Part shown: piece after piece, positions 26,701-41,700 of the stretch
How the letters are laid out: the number at the start of each line of letters is the position of its first letter
Position numbering within the stretch: the first letter of the stretch is position 1
Assembly (NCBI RefSeq): GCF_032854445.1
Contig: NC_088295.1
Location: 22,929,385 to 22,989,384 of the forward strand
Direction: 5' to 3'
Length of the DNA stretch: 60,000 nt
Source of the DNA: Liolophura sinensis
Taxonomy: Eukaryota; Mollusca; Polyplacophora; Chitonida; Chitonidae
Program-made: the position numbers and the translations under genes
The notes under the pieces: model-generated
Told to the model about the DNA's origin: nothing
Database searches by the model: none
The model's input: the letters and a program-made list of their open reading frames with translations, nothing else

Positions 26701-29700
26701 TAACAGACAAACAGAAAACCACAGCCTGAAATTAATGCCTGCATATTTTTGGTGTTCATTGGCAGTCTTAAGATAAAGGCATTATAAGTAATTAAAAATT
26801 AAAAAAATATAAAAAATACATAAAATTTTTACATCAATGCAGAGCATGCAGAAAAATGTTAAAAAATATGCCCTAACTAATTTCTTTAAGCTGCAGAATC
26901 ATGTTAGAGAAGTGCCTGGCAACATTTAGTAGCACAACTATCACTTACAATTTGGTTAAGGGCCTGCTGTTGCATCATTTGCTGAGCCACCTGGTCTGCT
27001 AGCATTTGTTGAATGCCCAGAGGTTGAACATTTGGAATGGACAAACCTGAAAATGCAACACAGTGATATTATCATTAACATGCTTTATGGGGGAGAAACA
27101 TAATCATAATTGATGAGAGTAATATGATTATATAATAATCATATTACTGTAGATATAAAGCAGGTAAGTCATCTAGCCTGTTCTCTCATACAAATGACTT
27201 TTGTCCATGTACTTATCTTACAACTGGAAAGATAAATACCAAAAAAGTACTTGTTGGCAACAGGCCAGGTTCTGGAGCTGAAATTGTAGGTTTGACCACT
27301 GACCTGGGCTCATGACAGGGACTGTTGGTTGTGTGATAGGAACATTGACTGGGACTGTCAGAGGCACTGTCCCAAATCCTGTAGGTAGTCCAGTGTTGGG
27401 AACCACAGTGTTGGGAATCACAGGGTTAGCACCAGTCTGGAAAACACACATGCCATCATAGTGATATCACAATCCTACACCAGGTTTAAATGATGCTTGA
27501 ACACGAGTAAGACATGACAAAATTTACTTTTCACAAAATGTAAGCACAATTATACTAGATGGTTTGTGTTTTGAGATTAGTTTTCACATGTCATTTGTGA
27601 TTTCATTCCAATACCTGCAAAACACCTACTGCTTGCGGGTAAACACATTCTACACATTGGTGTTGAAAAAATTTATAATTATCACTTAAACCAATTATTT
27701 TGGGATCATAGTATGACAAAGTATGACAGAACAGTACATTTACACCAAATGTACAACAAATGTACTTGCTCCAGTAACAAAGTATTGTCGTTGTTACCTG
27801 TGTTGGAATTCCCTTCCCTCCCCCTTTGATCTTGTTCTCCAGGTCCTTACTATCAGACAGGGGTATGTGTGTATCCAGGGCTTTGTTAAACACATTCTCC
27901 ACCCAGACTGACCAGTCAGTGTTAGAGCTGACCGTGGACATAGCACGGCTAATCTCCTGATGATTATCCTCACGCCGTCGTCTAGCCACCTGATCAGCCG
28001 CCGAGCCCCGTACCCCTTGGGGTGTCTTCTTGGGACCCATCTTTACGTAGCGTTGGTTCAGTTTGCTATGAGACAGGTCAGGGTTTTCTTCTAAAGGCTT
28101 GGCGTTGCCGTTGGGCAGAGAGCCATTCATGTAGCGCGAATTGAGCTTCGTGGAGGGAAGGTCCACCCCAGCCACATCTGACTGGTCCCCATTCACATGA
28201 CCATTGGCCAGTCCCGAGGGGGGTGCAGGAGCTGCACGTTTGACATAGCGCTGGTTCAGTTTACTCTCCTCTGCCAGTCCAGCTTTATCCACCCCAGGTG
28301 GTCTCTGGTTCATGCGGGATGTCTGAGAAAAGCCAATGTTCTTCAGGAGTGAGGCGCTGAGACGCGACTCCTCAGGCGACAGAGGTTCTGGCAAACGACC
28401 AATTATCTCCATCCGTCTGTGTAGGTCTGGGTTGTGGGGGCTGAAGGTAAAACAGCATGGTTGTAAATCATGGGTGCTTGAAGTTTGCTTTCAAGCATTC
28501 AACAAATATATGCCATTATACTGCCTGTTGTTTATTTATTTACTTGATACTGATGTATTTTCTTACGTGTGTTCAAAAACTTTACGTCGTGTCGATGTTG
28601 TGTCCTTGCTGCGATCAGATGACACAAGGAAGAAAGATTTCAATGCTGGGAAGCCTGGCGGTATTTCCATCTCACTGATGAGATCTAATACATAGTCAAA
28701 GCCCATCAGTTCGTAGGAATCTGTCTCCTCTCGCAGCTCTACAGTCCAGCCTCGGCTGTTCTCACTTAGCCCTCTGCAGAAATAAGCAAAATTGTTTGAC
28801 TGATTGGCTCACATTGGCTGTCCTTCAGCAATATCGCGGTGATGTATTATTAGAATAGCAGTCTAATATATTTCATTACTGCTTTATGCCATCCTCAAGA
28901 ATACACCAGCAAGTTTATGATGGAAGAAACAAAGATGAGTCTTACTATACAATACCGATCACACACAAAACTGATAAATTTATTTGCAAGGTATTTTATG
29001 CCGATACTCAAGAATATTTCACTTGTCCGACAGAGGCTAGCATTATGGAATCCTAGCTCTAACCTCACTAACGTCTGCAGGTTGGTGATAGACTTTCCCA
29101 TTTATGACCAGAAAAAAAGTCAGCACAAGTTGAATTCACAGCCACCAGAATGGTGAGAGGCTCCTGAGTCATTGTGCTGTGCTAGCATGTTAACAACTCT
29201 GGCAAGAATAAAAGTTTTGCATACATAAATGTACACACAACAAAATTATAAATACAAGGACAGAAACACAAAAGATAGAAACACAAGCTTCCATCAACTT
29301 ACCGCTGTTTTAAGAGGTGAGCAACAAACTCCTCCCCAGTTGTCCAAGACTCCACGTGACCAATCATGACCTCGCCTGAAGCAGAGCGTCATGAAATTTA
29401 AATGTATATCATATCAAGGTGTAATCAGTTAGTCAGTTCAATTGGTAGCCAGCTGAACTTATCAGACATTCATCTCAATAACAAAAATTTGGTATTTTTT
29501 TCATGTTGATTCTTCATTCTTCATGTTGATTTCAAAGCATTAGTACAGTATTCAGTACCAATCAACACATTTAGCATTTGTGACCTGTGAGAACAAAGTA
29601 TTGATCTATAAATCTGTTTCAATATTTTAAGGTTCTGAGTGCTCGAGAGCTCACCATCTGGCATGCGAGCCTCCAAGGCCATGTTAGCCCTCTTCCGGGC

Positions 29701-32700
29701 TGTCTTCCACTCTAGAGCACAGGGTGGATATATTCTGTGATGTCGTGGGTCTATCCCCTCACTCTGTAATGCCTTGTGCTGACAGAAGGCCTTGTAACCA
29801 TTGTAACCAAAATCAGAGACATACCTGATGGTGAGGAAATGAGAACATTTTGATACAGTTCATTTCATTGACACATACCTTTAATATACTGTAATTCTGT
29901 ATCACTTCAAAAGCAAAAAGCTGGATGTAATCATTCATCTGCTATTATCCATTTTCTGATTTTCTGGCAAGGCATATGATACTTGTCAACGTACATTGTA
30001 GTTTCACACCATACAACAGACTGATTCACTTAATGCACACTATATAAATGACTGATTCACACTATACAACAGACTGCCTCACACTATACAACAAACTGCC
30101 TCACACTATACAACAGACTGACTCACACTATACAACAGACTGACTCACACTATACAACAGACTGACTCACACTATACAACAGACTGCCTCACTTGGTACA
30201 CACTATATAACTAGAACACTATAAGGCATACAGATTCACTTAGTACAAATTGGATGGATTCACTTAATGCACACGGACGTACTTGAGGAGGTATTTGTAG
30301 AGGGTTTCACTAGGCTGAAAGCAGCCAAGACAGAGTGCCAGGAGAAACCAGCCCCTCTCAGCACTGGACACAGTCTCATTCCTCCAGGTCTGATTACACA
30401 GCTGGCAGTAGATCTCATCCCTCAACTGTTCATGCTGTAAACCCTGAGGGTACAAAGCAAGAAGATGATGTAGTAATATCTGACAATTATAATCATTTAT
30501 TTACTTTATATCATCGGTGTTGAAAAGTTCAAAAAACTTCTTTTGCCGTTCTGAAGGATCAGAGTATTACTTAAAAGTTTATATTACACTGAATGAAATA
30601 AATGTAATGTGTATAATAAAGGCATTCTGATTTCAAAACCCCAAATACCTGTTGAATGATGTAGTCCCCAAGGATTTTCTCTCGCTTTTCACTCATATTT
30701 GTATCATTCATAAATCGTAGAATCTTGAAAGAAAGATACATAAGATTTTAATCTCCATAGAAATATTGGTACAAATATGATTTTTTCACAGACACACAGA
30801 CAGAAGTTCAAACATATACATGCAAATGTTCAACTATTTTTGACCACATAAATGCACTATGAATAACTACTCCAACAATTTATCTGAAATTCTTCAGTTT
30901 TTTGCAAAACACAAATAGTTCAATATATAAAACTTTATTAGACCTTTTTAATGATCTTTAATTACCATCCTATCGTGATGTTTAAATGACAAAATGAATG
31001 AATGCCTCAGAAATTAACACAGCCATTTTAACAATCTTACTCATTTTTTGACGCAGCACATACCAGTTTAAATATGCTCAGGGCATTTTTGACATCGTCC
31101 TCTGTCTGAACCGCTGTGAATGGTGTTGAAATTCCATCTCTCCTAACACCCCATTCATTCCCCTAGGCAGGAGAGAGAAGAGATTTAATCATCAAAATTC
31201 TTATGTGACATGAAACACTAAACCAGTCAAGACTTCAGCACATTACATACTCTGAATTAATACAGTAACTGAGTATTAGGAGTCACATCTTACATAAAGT
31301 TGCCAGAGAGAGAGAGATGAAAGAACATAAGATGTTTTCAATTACAGTTCCTGGAGAAGCCTACATGAACATTATTATAATCTAATATCACTCTAATGTC
31401 AGAACATGCCAGCCATTATCAGATAAGGAATTAATTAATCAGATACTAATCTGTCCACCACACGGCAGATCCGACTGTCAATGAGAAAGTACTGGTGGCA
31501 AATTTTAAACTTGTGTAAACCAAAACCCTTGACTGCTATAGGGGTCAACTGCCTTAATTTGAAGAAACTAAATGATATTTATCTATTTACTTCATTGGTG
31601 TTTCATGTCATAAATGATATTTAACCAACTAGAATAAACACACTGAAGGTAGAATGTACTGTGTAGACACGGGTAGAGTAACTTACAGGTTTACATAACT
31701 TTTATACATACAGAGACACATACATTACTTGCTTCAACGCAAAATTAAAAGAAAAATAAAACGCTGGTATGGTAAAATACATATATAGAAAAACTGCACT
31801 TATATTTGTCAAGCTAACCTTGAAATAGACACTGGTGTATTTGCTGAAGGTGTGGGCGTTGATGTCAGCAGGTAACCTGTACTGCATGTCCATGGCTTCC
31901 ATGTTTCCTACAGTCTGCACTAAGTGACGCTCAGTGTGCACCATATTCCAGTCTGAAAAACAAAACATTTCATTGAGGGACAAATACTCCATTCCTACAG
32001 TGCAATAATATCATTTTTTTTTCTCGCAACAAGGAAAGTACCTCTAAAAGGGAAAAAAATGATTTGTTCCTTGCCATAATAATGTCATAATTCATGAGAA
32101 ACTCACATTTTCCTCCCTGCCATAATTTCACTTCCTTTAACAGAGAAAAATAAATTTTCTTCTCTTCTATGAAGTCACATGGTTGACAAGAAATTAACAT
32201 AGAATTTCTTCCTTGTCATTTCATTTAGAAAAAAACACCTTTTTCTTATGTTAACAGTCAGAACTGTTCTATACGCACCATCAAGTCTGTCCAGGGTATA
32301 AGCTAACTCTGCTGGTATGGCCAAATTAGCTACAGAGGCTACTGGCTCAACTGGACGCTGCTAAAGATAAGAAAATCAGGTATGATATTTTAACAAAGCA
32401 GGTGAATACTACTTTATGTTTTTCAAAATGAATGCAACAAGAGTTTGCAGTATGGGTGAATATTACAGTTTTTTTAAATGATTGTAGCAAGTTTTGCAGA
32501 GTGATTGCATATAATCTGGGTTACAATAATATATTGAGACATTTCAAATGTCAACAGAATTGCACATATATACTGGATGAATTCATCACACAACCAAGAC
32601 AACCAAATTATTCACAACACATAACATGCACAGACCAGATATGAATTTGGTATGGTGCACACTGCTAAAATCACACAGCATGTTTTTAAAGAATAGAATA

Positions 32701-35700
32701 CACCAGCTGAAGCCCACTATAAGCAGCAACTGTAAGAACATAAATTAGACTGGAAAAAACATTCTATCAACAAAGGTAAGAGGCTGAAACATCCAAATGC
32801 TAGGACTATCCACTGAACAACAACTACAACATCATTTGATATCATCACAAAATATGATTTACGTAACATTATATAATTTTTGAAAGATTGTAACATCACT
32901 ACAAGATTCACTGACGTCAATAATGTTGCATCATATCACCACATCCACGATGGTCACCACTTACACAACAACAACAACATCAATCCCAGCAGCCAGCATG
33001 CGGTGACTGGTGGTAGACAGCCTCACCTTAGGCTGGGGTCTCCAGTTGGCACTAGCAAGCAGAGACACCCTCCTCTTAATCTGCTCACCTGCTCGATCAC
33101 TTACCAGCTATACCCAGAGTCCATGAGAGTTAGTAAACAAACGATACACATATGATGACAGCCACTCAAGGTTAGTACAATGTATGCATTACACCAGTTA
33201 TAAACCTTTATGGATGCACATTCATGTAAGAAATCTTAAGATGGGACGTAGTTATACAGTCGCTCAAACAACTAATCTCAATCAAAGTAGATATTATGAA
33301 GACCAATCTTTTAATTTTGAAATAAACATTTGAACCGCCTTTACACACATGGTTAATAATGTAATGTAATGTAATGTTTTTAAGATTAAGTCTTGATTGT
33401 AAAATGATGTGAGGTTAACAGAGGAAATCCTGATTAAGGAAAGATGAGTAACTTTACATCTAAACTACCATTATGTTAGACTTACAGCAAGAGTCAGTGA
33501 TAAAAAACTAAAATTTTGGAATTTAGTTTTTAGGTAAACAATGTCTCAATTTCAATCCAGATGAGTAGACAACTGAGTCAGCACTAGTCAATCAAATGGA
33601 ACTTCAGACTTCTGATCATCTTGAGGTGTCACCTGTGGTGTTAATACATGTATTCCATAATGACAGCTATGATGTACTTACCTGAGGAACTGACTGTGGC
33701 ACGTTCATCTTTGACTTCTGTTTGGAGCGTTTGTCCTCCTCTAGTCGTCTTTTCCAGTGATCCCTCATCTGAAAGGACAATAATGAAGACAAGAGATGTT
33801 CAAAGCTTTGAGTAGAAGAAAGGGGAGGGGGGTTTTATAACATATGGTACAACAAAATGTCACTGTTAAAGCCCTATAAGATGTACAGAGGAGGACTGAA
33901 CAACATGAACATGAAGTCTTAACAATCAGCAGGTCACCCTCAAAATGGCAACACCCTACCTTAATTACCTTGAAGCATACTATATTCTACATTTTCAAAC
34001 ACAATTCTCATGAGACCATAATTTAATCCCCCTGTTTTTCACACTAGAAATATTCCAAATATATATTCACTGCAAATAAGAGACGCCTAAATTTATCTGG
34101 GCTATTACGTGCATGATTTCTGCAGATACTCACACATTCATTCTTTCTTGTTTGTTTCCCTAACTTGATACCCATGATGTTCTCTGAACACAGAACAATT
34201 GAATCCTATCAGATAAACAGGAACTTGTTCTGTGATGTTACATGTCCCTATTACTGGAACCCTGAGGTGCAGAATGCATACCTTGCCTAATGTACCTGCA
34301 CCATATGGTAGGGGCAGACCTGCAGATGTCACCAGGTTCTCATACATAGCCACCCAGTTATAATACAGTATGATACAGCCAACTAACTAAAGGTAATCTG
34401 AAAACACATGTCCACAACTAAGAGCCATTCAACAATCTGAAGCTGGCTGTAATGAAATCACTTAGTTGTTGAATTACAGGTATGTGTTATACAGCCATGA
34501 GTGTGTATAAATAAGTTTTGTCCCTACCCCTGAGGGAGGTCACACGAGTACATCCACACCCAGAGAGACAGACTGCACATGCTCAAATCATGTATGTCTC
34601 TATATTATTTCAACAGCTAATACTTGACAGCAAGTAAAAATTAGCATTTCTCCTTCTCTGATGACACAGGTGTGAAGGCAAGTTTAATTTGTGTGACTTG
34701 TTGAATGAGGGCTGGATTGGGACTGGCCTGTATGTGTGTATATGTGTACGACAATGAATCGGTCTCTTTAACTGGTACCTTTCTGTAGCGCCTCCTCTGC
34801 AAGATCATCCTAAACTGAGCCTGAGCCTTCACCACTGCCTTCCTCAAGCGCAGGTAATTCTTCCTGTGAGGGTGAATGGCATAAACACTCATATTATAGG
34901 TATTTCCATGGAAAGTGAGACAAAGATATGGACATGAGTTCTATACTGTAAACTTATATTAATGCAGTCGTTGGATCTACTGGATCTATGTAACAATACA
35001 CTTTCTGTTGTGATGTTGATATATATATATACATACATATATCTGCGATAAAGGATTATAACTAGTGTCAGCAAATCGAACATCAGAGATGCAACAGGTG
35101 AAAGTGACCAGACTAAATACAAACTCCTGGATGACTCATTATTGCCTATATTAATAAAATTTACAGAACTGTTATTTAACAGCACATTTGTTAAAAAAAA
35201 GACGTGGCAGCCAATAACACAAAGTTTGAACTCCGCATTCTAAAGTCATGAAAAGGTCATTGCTTATGCAGTATGAGAGAAATATTTACTATTTATTTTA
35301 AATTGCTCCCTTCCCCCTTTCATTTAATATTAAAACCCTTACTTTGATAGAAAAACCGTCAAACGTCAACAACTTTATGTATTCACAGAACAAACAGCAT
35401 TTTCACCTGTAGACATTATCAGGTGGGCTGTTGCTGACAGAGGTAGTCAACCATCTAAAGTTCCTGCTCGCCTCAGGTCATGAACAACTAACAGATTGCT
35501 TAACTGTGAAAATTACATCATCATCCGTGAGAAGCATAATAATTGCACTGTTTACCCTGATAACACTGCAAATATTACCCGACAAGCCACAGATATAATG
35601 TTTGAGTAGTCACTTTAGTTCACTATACTAATAATGGGCAAGTAACAGACAGGTGTAACGAGTTTGGTAATTAGCATATCAAGGAGGTTCGTAGAAGTGG

Positions 35701-38700
35701 GATCAAAACACACCTGATTAGAAATTCTCAGAAAACAGTACTACCAGAGATTATAGAATTCATGGGATTCCCAATATCTGCAAATCAGCAGACCACCAAT
35801 GTGTTCAGTTACATGCTGCTACATGAAATACAACCATAACATAGAGGCCCAAAGGTACCCAGTTTTAACAGGATAAAGAGACGCCACAATAAATCTGATT
35901 TCATCCCATACCTAATAAAATTCAACTTGCCTTTGCCAACCGATCTCGTCATAAGTGCCTGGTTAGCACTACTTATTATCCAGTCTGCATGATCCAATAA
36001 CACTTTACATGTATCAAATGATAATGTACTGTATCATGATTTTGATAGGAATGTTCATGTACTAATGCATACAAGTATATATTTATTTAATTAATTACAA
36101 TACTCAAGCATATGTGACATCTATAAAAGCAACTTGGTAGAGTTCAGAGTTACCTGGCAAGGCTCCTTACATGAGTTGTAGCCAAGCCAGCTTGGGCTTG
36201 TGTTCGAACACATTACCTCAACTGTCAACAGTCTTTTGGCAGAATTATAATTAGTCCCCTTCTTAACTAACAATGTGATTTTAGTAGGTACTCTTGTATG
36301 TTTTATGTGCTATTAAAATTGCATTCATTACTACCTTAAGTTTCTTGCACCTGTCTGAAACTGATTACCTGGGCAAAGTACATGTAGGAGTTAGCAGACA
36401 GGGAGTTACTGAACAACTGTACACAGGGCTTTGTGCCACTGCTCGTATCAAATGTCAGTAAAATGTCGTTTTTTTTTTTATATTGTAGTTGTTTCAATGA
36501 GTACTGAATAATTCAGTAAACTTGTCCTTAATGCAGCGCTTTTATCCATACGCTAAAGTACAGGTCTCATCATAGGGTCAGGACTGATATCTATCTGTGC
36601 TTACTTGGCTTCCCACATTCTGGTGGCTGCTTGGATCTTGAGGGCGGACTTTCGCAGCGTTCGGAACCTCTTCCTGGCAAGGTAACGCCGAGTCACCTTC
36701 TGGATCCTCACTGCCGCCTCATTGGTCACCAGGAGAGCCATGCTGTCCAGGTGCTGCTCAAACGACTCCTTCATGAACACCTGGAAAATATTAACAATCT
36801 CCTGTAAGACTGCTGCTGTTGGTCTAAATAACTGGGCAAATAAAAACAAGGACTATTATAAATACCTGAGATCTTAATTAACACTCAATGTATTAATGTC
36901 AAAATCTGGCTTTTATACAATTGTCAAAATCAGGCAAAACTAAATCTTAGGCCAAAACAGTGGGGGGCATGTTCACATTATTATGTTGATCCACATAAAT
37001 GGAGACAAGAAACACTTTCTTGCCATGTACAGGAGCAAAAGTATAAATTATGATCACATCTCAATGTAGCCAGTTACCCTGTTAATAACTAGACAATGGC
37101 AAGAGCTATTTTAATGGACGAGGCCAGACATAAACTGAGGTAGACTGTGACATCAAAGAAGACCACAGCGATTTGTTTGATTTCGTTGTTGTTTAATGCA
37201 ATACTTCAAAATAGCTCTATTACATGGCGGTGGGTGGTTTTATATGCAGAGGAAACTTGGCTGCCACTGGCAAACCTCAGATTTTTTGCGAGTTACTGAC
37301 ATAGTCATATGTCATGTATGATATGTAGACATGCTAGACTTAATGGCGCAAGACACGTCCTCCACAATTAATGTAAGTCTGAGCAAATATCTCCACTAGC
37401 GCTCTCAACTGCTCATTGTCAAAAAGACCAATGAACAGTGACATCAGAGCAATCTACAAAACCTCCATTGAATGGCAACATTTCACGAGTCTACAAAACT
37501 CCCAATGAACTGCAACACTGGAGGAGTCTACAAAGACCCCAATGAACTGCAACACTGGAAGAGTCTAGAAAGCCTCCAATGAACGGCAACACTGGACAAG
37601 TCTAGAAAGTCCCCAAAGAACTGCAACATTGGGCGAGTCTACAAAGCCCTCAATGAACTGTAACACCGGAAGAGTCTAGAAAGCCCTCAATGAACTGCAA
37701 CACTGGAAGAGTCTACAAAGCCCCCAATGAACTGCAACATTGGACGAGTCTACAAAGCCCCCAATGAAGTGCAACACTGGACGAGTCTACAAAGCCCCCA
37801 ATGAACTGTAACAATGGAAGAGTCTAGAAAGCCCCCAATGAACTGTAACACTGGAAGAGTCTAGAAAGCCCCCAATAAACTGTAACATTGGACGAGTCTA
37901 GAAAGCCCCCAACGAACTGTAACATTGGATGAGTCTATAAAGCCCCCAATGAACTGTAACACTGGAAGAATCTAGAAAGCCCCCAATGAACTGTAACATT
38001 GGATGAGTCTACAAAGCCCCCAATGAACTGCAACACTGGACGAGTCTACAAAGCCCCCAATGAACTGTAACAATGGAAGAGTCTAGAAAGCCCCCAATGA
38101 ACTGTAACACTGGAAGAGTCTGGAAAGCCCCCAATGAACTGTAACATTGGACGAGTCTAGAAAGCCCCCAACGAACTGTAACATTGGACGAGTCTACAAA
38201 GCCCCCAATGAACTGTAACACTGGAAGAGTCTAGAAAGCCCCCAATGAACTGTAACACTGGATGAGTCTCCAAATCTCTGCCCATGACCGGAATTAATGA
38301 CTTGAGTGCCTTGTGGACAGGAGTTGTACAAAGACAAAAATGGGAAAGCTTTAAATCGGATTAATCACCTACCTTTGTCAATCCTAACTGGTACTGTTGT
38401 TTGAAATCCCCACCCTGGGACTTTATGATTGCATCACACACATCAGAAGGTCTGCCCGAGTGTCCCCGCAGGTTGGGTTTAATCAAACACCGGTACCTGC
38501 CAACAAACCATATAAAGGCTTCATAAAATTTGCCCAAGCAACACAGTGTCATCGAAAAGTACTTATTATATCTCAGTACAGTAAATGCCAGGACCAAATC
38601 ATCCTAAATTATGTTGTGTTACTACAAGTACAAGTATTAATTTATTTATTGGTGTTTTTTTCACCGTTCAAGTATATTTCACTTATACGACGACGACCAG

Positions 38701-41700
38701 TATTATGGTTGGAGAAAACTGGGGTACATGTATTAAAGTGATGCTGTGAGTGTTACCAGGCCAAAAACCATAGGAGTCAAAGACATTACCTATAGACTGG
38801 GCATTTCTTTGAAGTACTTCTGAAAGAATCATAAGATCAGCCAGGTAATCTAGTCAACTATTCTGATCACACTCTAACCAAACAGTCACTAAGACTACAA
38901 GAATGAGGAGTGTTTTCATATCACTGTTGACAGAGGCATGTATGCACACAGCAATTTGCCTCCTTTTGACAGCTTATAATGCATATTGAGTGAAGTTTCC
39001 TTAAGTTAATTAGGTTCTGAAAGTAAACATTGCCTTGATTTCTGTCTCTTATCCTTGGGCTATAATATATTTCTTACTTTCTCCTTGACATTGAGCACTT
39101 TTATACAGCATTTTTATAAAATCTATTTTTTAAAAATTAGAATGCAATACAGGTGCATTAATAAGATATCCCATTCCTTCCTTAACACAAGCCCATGTCC
39201 ATGGAAGTATTTCTTTTGCACACAAAAACCTGTCACAAGAACATATTAATAGCTAAATAAAATCAGAATCTTGATGTTATGTATTCATCCTCCTGAAAGG
39301 TGACTCATTCAACAACATAAAATACAAACTGTGATGAACTAATTAGATGAGGAACAAAAACAATATACGTATGTATAAAATTGTGATAATTTTACAACTT
39401 GCATGCTCACTATATATCTTCTCACCTACAACTGTATCCAGTGAGTTTGGTGAAGCATTACAGCTTCTGCTTAACAGAGTGGTATTGTCCAGAGCAAGTG
39501 ACCACAGGTCAATATGACCAACCTAATGCCACCCACAGACACGCTTGCTGACCATCAGCTGAGCGTAACAACCTTGTACCCTCAGGTAAACTGTGGGCAC
39601 TTACTTAACATAGGTACCAGGGTAATTGCTCAGCTGTGTGTACAAGACAGCACCCACAGGTATAGTACATGTATCTCCCTGAGATCGGAATAGAATTGTC
39701 CGAGAATACGTTTCACCTTGGTGGTAGTTCTTCCTGCACATGCACAATGACTAATGTGCATATATGTACTACACCAGGTAAATTCTAACAGAGCTCATGC
39801 ATAATCATCACACCTGCACCTGGCAGGCTGTGACAGTCTCTCAGGTATTAATACAGATGTTATCAGCCATAAGACTCTCCTACCTTCTGCTAGTGCATTA
39901 TTACCTCTGTTCACAGCATCATTATTTAGATGTAACTCTTTCTTGCTAATCTTTAAGCAAAGCAGCAGAGAAGTTACAAAATGCTTTCACCCTTCACACT
40001 CTAGTTTATCCACAAATATATATTCTGACTGTTTAATTATTACAGTTTGCACACACCATTTATTCACAAAGCGTGGCTTATATTCATCAGGACAGTTCAC
40101 CCTGGCCTATCTGGGTGAAGTGTTCACATATACATATACCAACACAAAGTTAACATTGAAGTACATACAACTGTGATTCTCTACAGTTAATATAAAGCAG
40201 TGATGAGGTCAAATGGGCAAGTCAACATTCAAATGTTAAAATTGTTAAAACTGTCTAGTATGAAACAAAATCTTTGCAGTTTTACCAATTAAAATTGCAA
40301 TAAAGATTTGATTGTTATGATTGAACACGGTCAGAGTTTTTGAACAGGAACTCTAATAATTTGAGACAGTAATACTTTCAACCCAACTAAAATAAAACTA
40401 TCTACACAGCTTAATTTTTACATACCGGTATTATTTTACCCAACTGTTTACATTATGTTTAAAATCTGAGCTGTCATTATATTTCCTCTAGGTTAAGGTC
40501 TGTCAACCAGAGTTGCAGAAGAACTGGTTTTTCTTCTGTTAGAAGGACAATGAAATTTCATTTAAAATGAAGAAAACCACAAATATTTCATTATATTTTC
40601 TGCCTAATGAACTGATCTTCTCTATGTAATTGTCTAAGTGCAAAATGACAACATGATACAATGATAAATCTTAACCCAAATTAAAATAGGGAAACAAAGA
40701 ATGATATTTAAATCATAACCACATAATTGCCCAAAGCAACATGCTGTCGACAAAAACACATAAACACATTTTAATATATCTTAAGCTTGAATGTGAAGCT
40801 GAATCAAGTGATTCTCATAAATACAAGTGTATGACCACCAATATTAATTAACAGTATGTTCTTAGCTGTACATATTCAATGTCGCCCTGGCATTATAACA
40901 GACCTCCAGCAAGGTTTTATTGGATGAGTTGAAGTCGTACTGGCGAATCCAGTACGCCGTACTGAGTGCAGCAAATGAGATATATTACAGTAGCATGAAG
41001 TCATAAATGAGGATAGAAGATGACAGCTATGATCCCACAGTCTGTTCTTCAATTATAGCGGAAATAAAGAATAGTCGAGTCATATTGCCAAAGTCTAATT
41101 TCTAATCCACTGCTACTGACTTGAGAATGTCAAACAGAATCCGGGTTACAGGATCACTACCAGAAAATCTTGACTCAATACACTGCTATGGGTATTACAT
41201 TTACAGAAAAAGGCCAGGGCAGTTGACATTCTGACCTCTCAGAAAAAAAAACAATATTTTCCCACTTGCTTATTTAGATTCCAACTATGCCAATCACTTA
41301 TTCCACCCAACTGGTATGGAGACTTGTGACATGTGACCAGTGACATTTTGTCCAATCAGAATTACTGCTAGTTGTTACCCCAGGTGTGAAGATGAACAGT
41401 CTGAGGGTCTACAAAGTCACAGGTGCTATCTTGATAGACAGTAATACAGCAGCCAAGTTCATGAGCTTTAGTAATTCAGTAAATCAATAAGGGAGCAGCC
41501 AAGATGTTGAGCAAGCGAAAAAAAAAAAGGTATATCTGATGACTGATTCTATGGAATTTGTTTTGGTGTGATCACAGAAACAATCATAGGGGCCGACATA
41601 CATGTGGAAATTTCATAATAAAATCAGCCAGGAAATGAAGCAGAGAGAGAGAGAAAGTAAATTCTCAGTGCTGTTATACAACTGGGTTACACAATCAGAT

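Noticed and set aside
34138-34353. Minus-strand frame of 71 codons in intron 19
   Set aside because: Exons 19 and 20 join in phase without it, and no paired splice sites give a fitting phase.
38009-38221. Minus-strand open frame rich in FIGG/SSLGAF repeats
   Set aside because: It is the 37-bp minisatellite read in rotating frames; no splice sites or conserved domain.
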